DNA of 6,766 nt, taken from positions 1-6,766 of the forward strand of contig JARHZT010000062.1 in NCBI GenBank assembly GCA_029258015.1, given 5' to 3'. The position numbers and the translations under genes were made by a program. The stretch comes from Malacoplasma sp. Lineage in GTDB: Bacteria; Bacillota_I; Bacilli_A; Mycoplasmatales; Mycoplasmoidaceae. The notes below the pieces were generated by a model, which did no database searches, was not told the DNA's origin, and saw only the letters and a program-made list of their open reading frames with translations. Below are positions 6,575 to 6,766 of this stretch, piece by piece (position 1 is the first letter of the stretch; each line of letters opens with the position of its first letter).

Positions 6575-6766
6575 TGTTAGATTTTATTTAGACTATTTAC
6601 CAATATCAGCCCATAACAATAATTTAAGATATATGTTCAAAAAAGATATTTGACTAGAAATAGTAAAAAATATAAGAGAATATAAAAAATATCAATGCGA
6701 GTTTTGTTATAAAACATTTGATAAAAATAAAACAAGCAATCTTAAATATTTGCATTGTCATGAATT
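6567..6766 (+). CDS. HNH-endonuclease-like protein, 3'-truncated by the window edge
   Basis: The ATG at 6567 overlaps the last 8 bases of uvrA in another frame. The frame stays open to the window end if TGA at 6651 (residue 29) is Trp, giving 66 visible residues. The pattern is: Y-L-P-I-S-A-H-N-N-N-L-R-Y near the N-terminus, then W-L-E-I-V-K-N-I-R, a C-E-F-C pair, and a second Cys/His group L-H-C-H-E at the edge. From memory, this matches a bacterial family annotated as HNH endonuclease or zinc-binding HNH-like protein, in which a Y-L-P-x-S-A...N-L-R opening, a Trp, C-x2-C and a (L/E)-x-C-H-E-x-W motif recur. The catalytic HNH residues would lie downstream, so nuclease activity is unproven. 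The overlap with uvrA indicates cotranscription. The alternative is another small zinc-binding protein. Confidence 0.68.

Noticed and set aside
1..6766. CRISPR arrays, insertion sequences, tRNA or rRNA genes
   Set aside because: I saw no regularly spaced repeats, transposase motifs, cloverleaf or rRNA signatures on either strand.

Overview
The window looks like a piece of a Mollicutes (Mycoplasma-type) chromosome. It is very AT-rich, and UGA is read as tryptophan (genetic code 4). Five in-frame TGA codons fall inside otherwise continuous genes, and at the best conserved sites the expected residue is Trp: the W-G-N-C-K-S and H-x3-F-W motifs of a YgjP-type protein, a Trp in an HNH-family protein, and an uninterrupted UvrA. 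Under the standard code three genes would be cut short, UvrA would be split in two, and the start of the last gene would be lost. I cannot name the genus. All protein-coding genes are on the + strand.

Layout. Positions 2-1863 and 1869-2489 hold a tightly packed + strand cluster: the C-terminal three quarters of thioredoxin reductase (trxB), a 144-residue protein I do not recognise, a YgjP/DUF45 metal-dependent hydrolase, and the house-cleaning nucleotide pyrophosphatase RdgB/HAM1. Gaps are 35, 6 and 5 bases, with no visible internal terminator or strong ribosome binding site. Positions 2467-2958 are an RNA island. The small SRP RNA (ffs, 4.5S type) lies on the minus strand, with a near-consensus promoter, and its 3' end overlaps the end of rdgB. 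Diverging from it, a second promoter reads + into about 300 bases of hairpin-rich, non-coding sequence that ends in a textbook terminator. I could not assign this second RNA to a known family; it is the most interesting object here. Positions 3011-6766 hold a second + strand cluster: a SAM-dependent methyltransferase, full-length uvrA (nucleotide excision repair), and the first 66 codons of an HNH-type protein overlapping the uvrA stop.

How the parts relate. trxB (thiol redox), rdgB (non-canonical nucleotide removal) and uvrA (DNA excision repair) are all maintenance functions. The YgjP-type protein next to rdgB may belong with nucleotide clean-up, since the family has been linked to UTP hydrolysis. 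ffs is the targeting RNA of the signal recognition particle. Only uvrA has a clear Shine-Dalgarno sequence. The methyltransferase sits directly below a TATAAT box and may be translated from a leaderless transcript.
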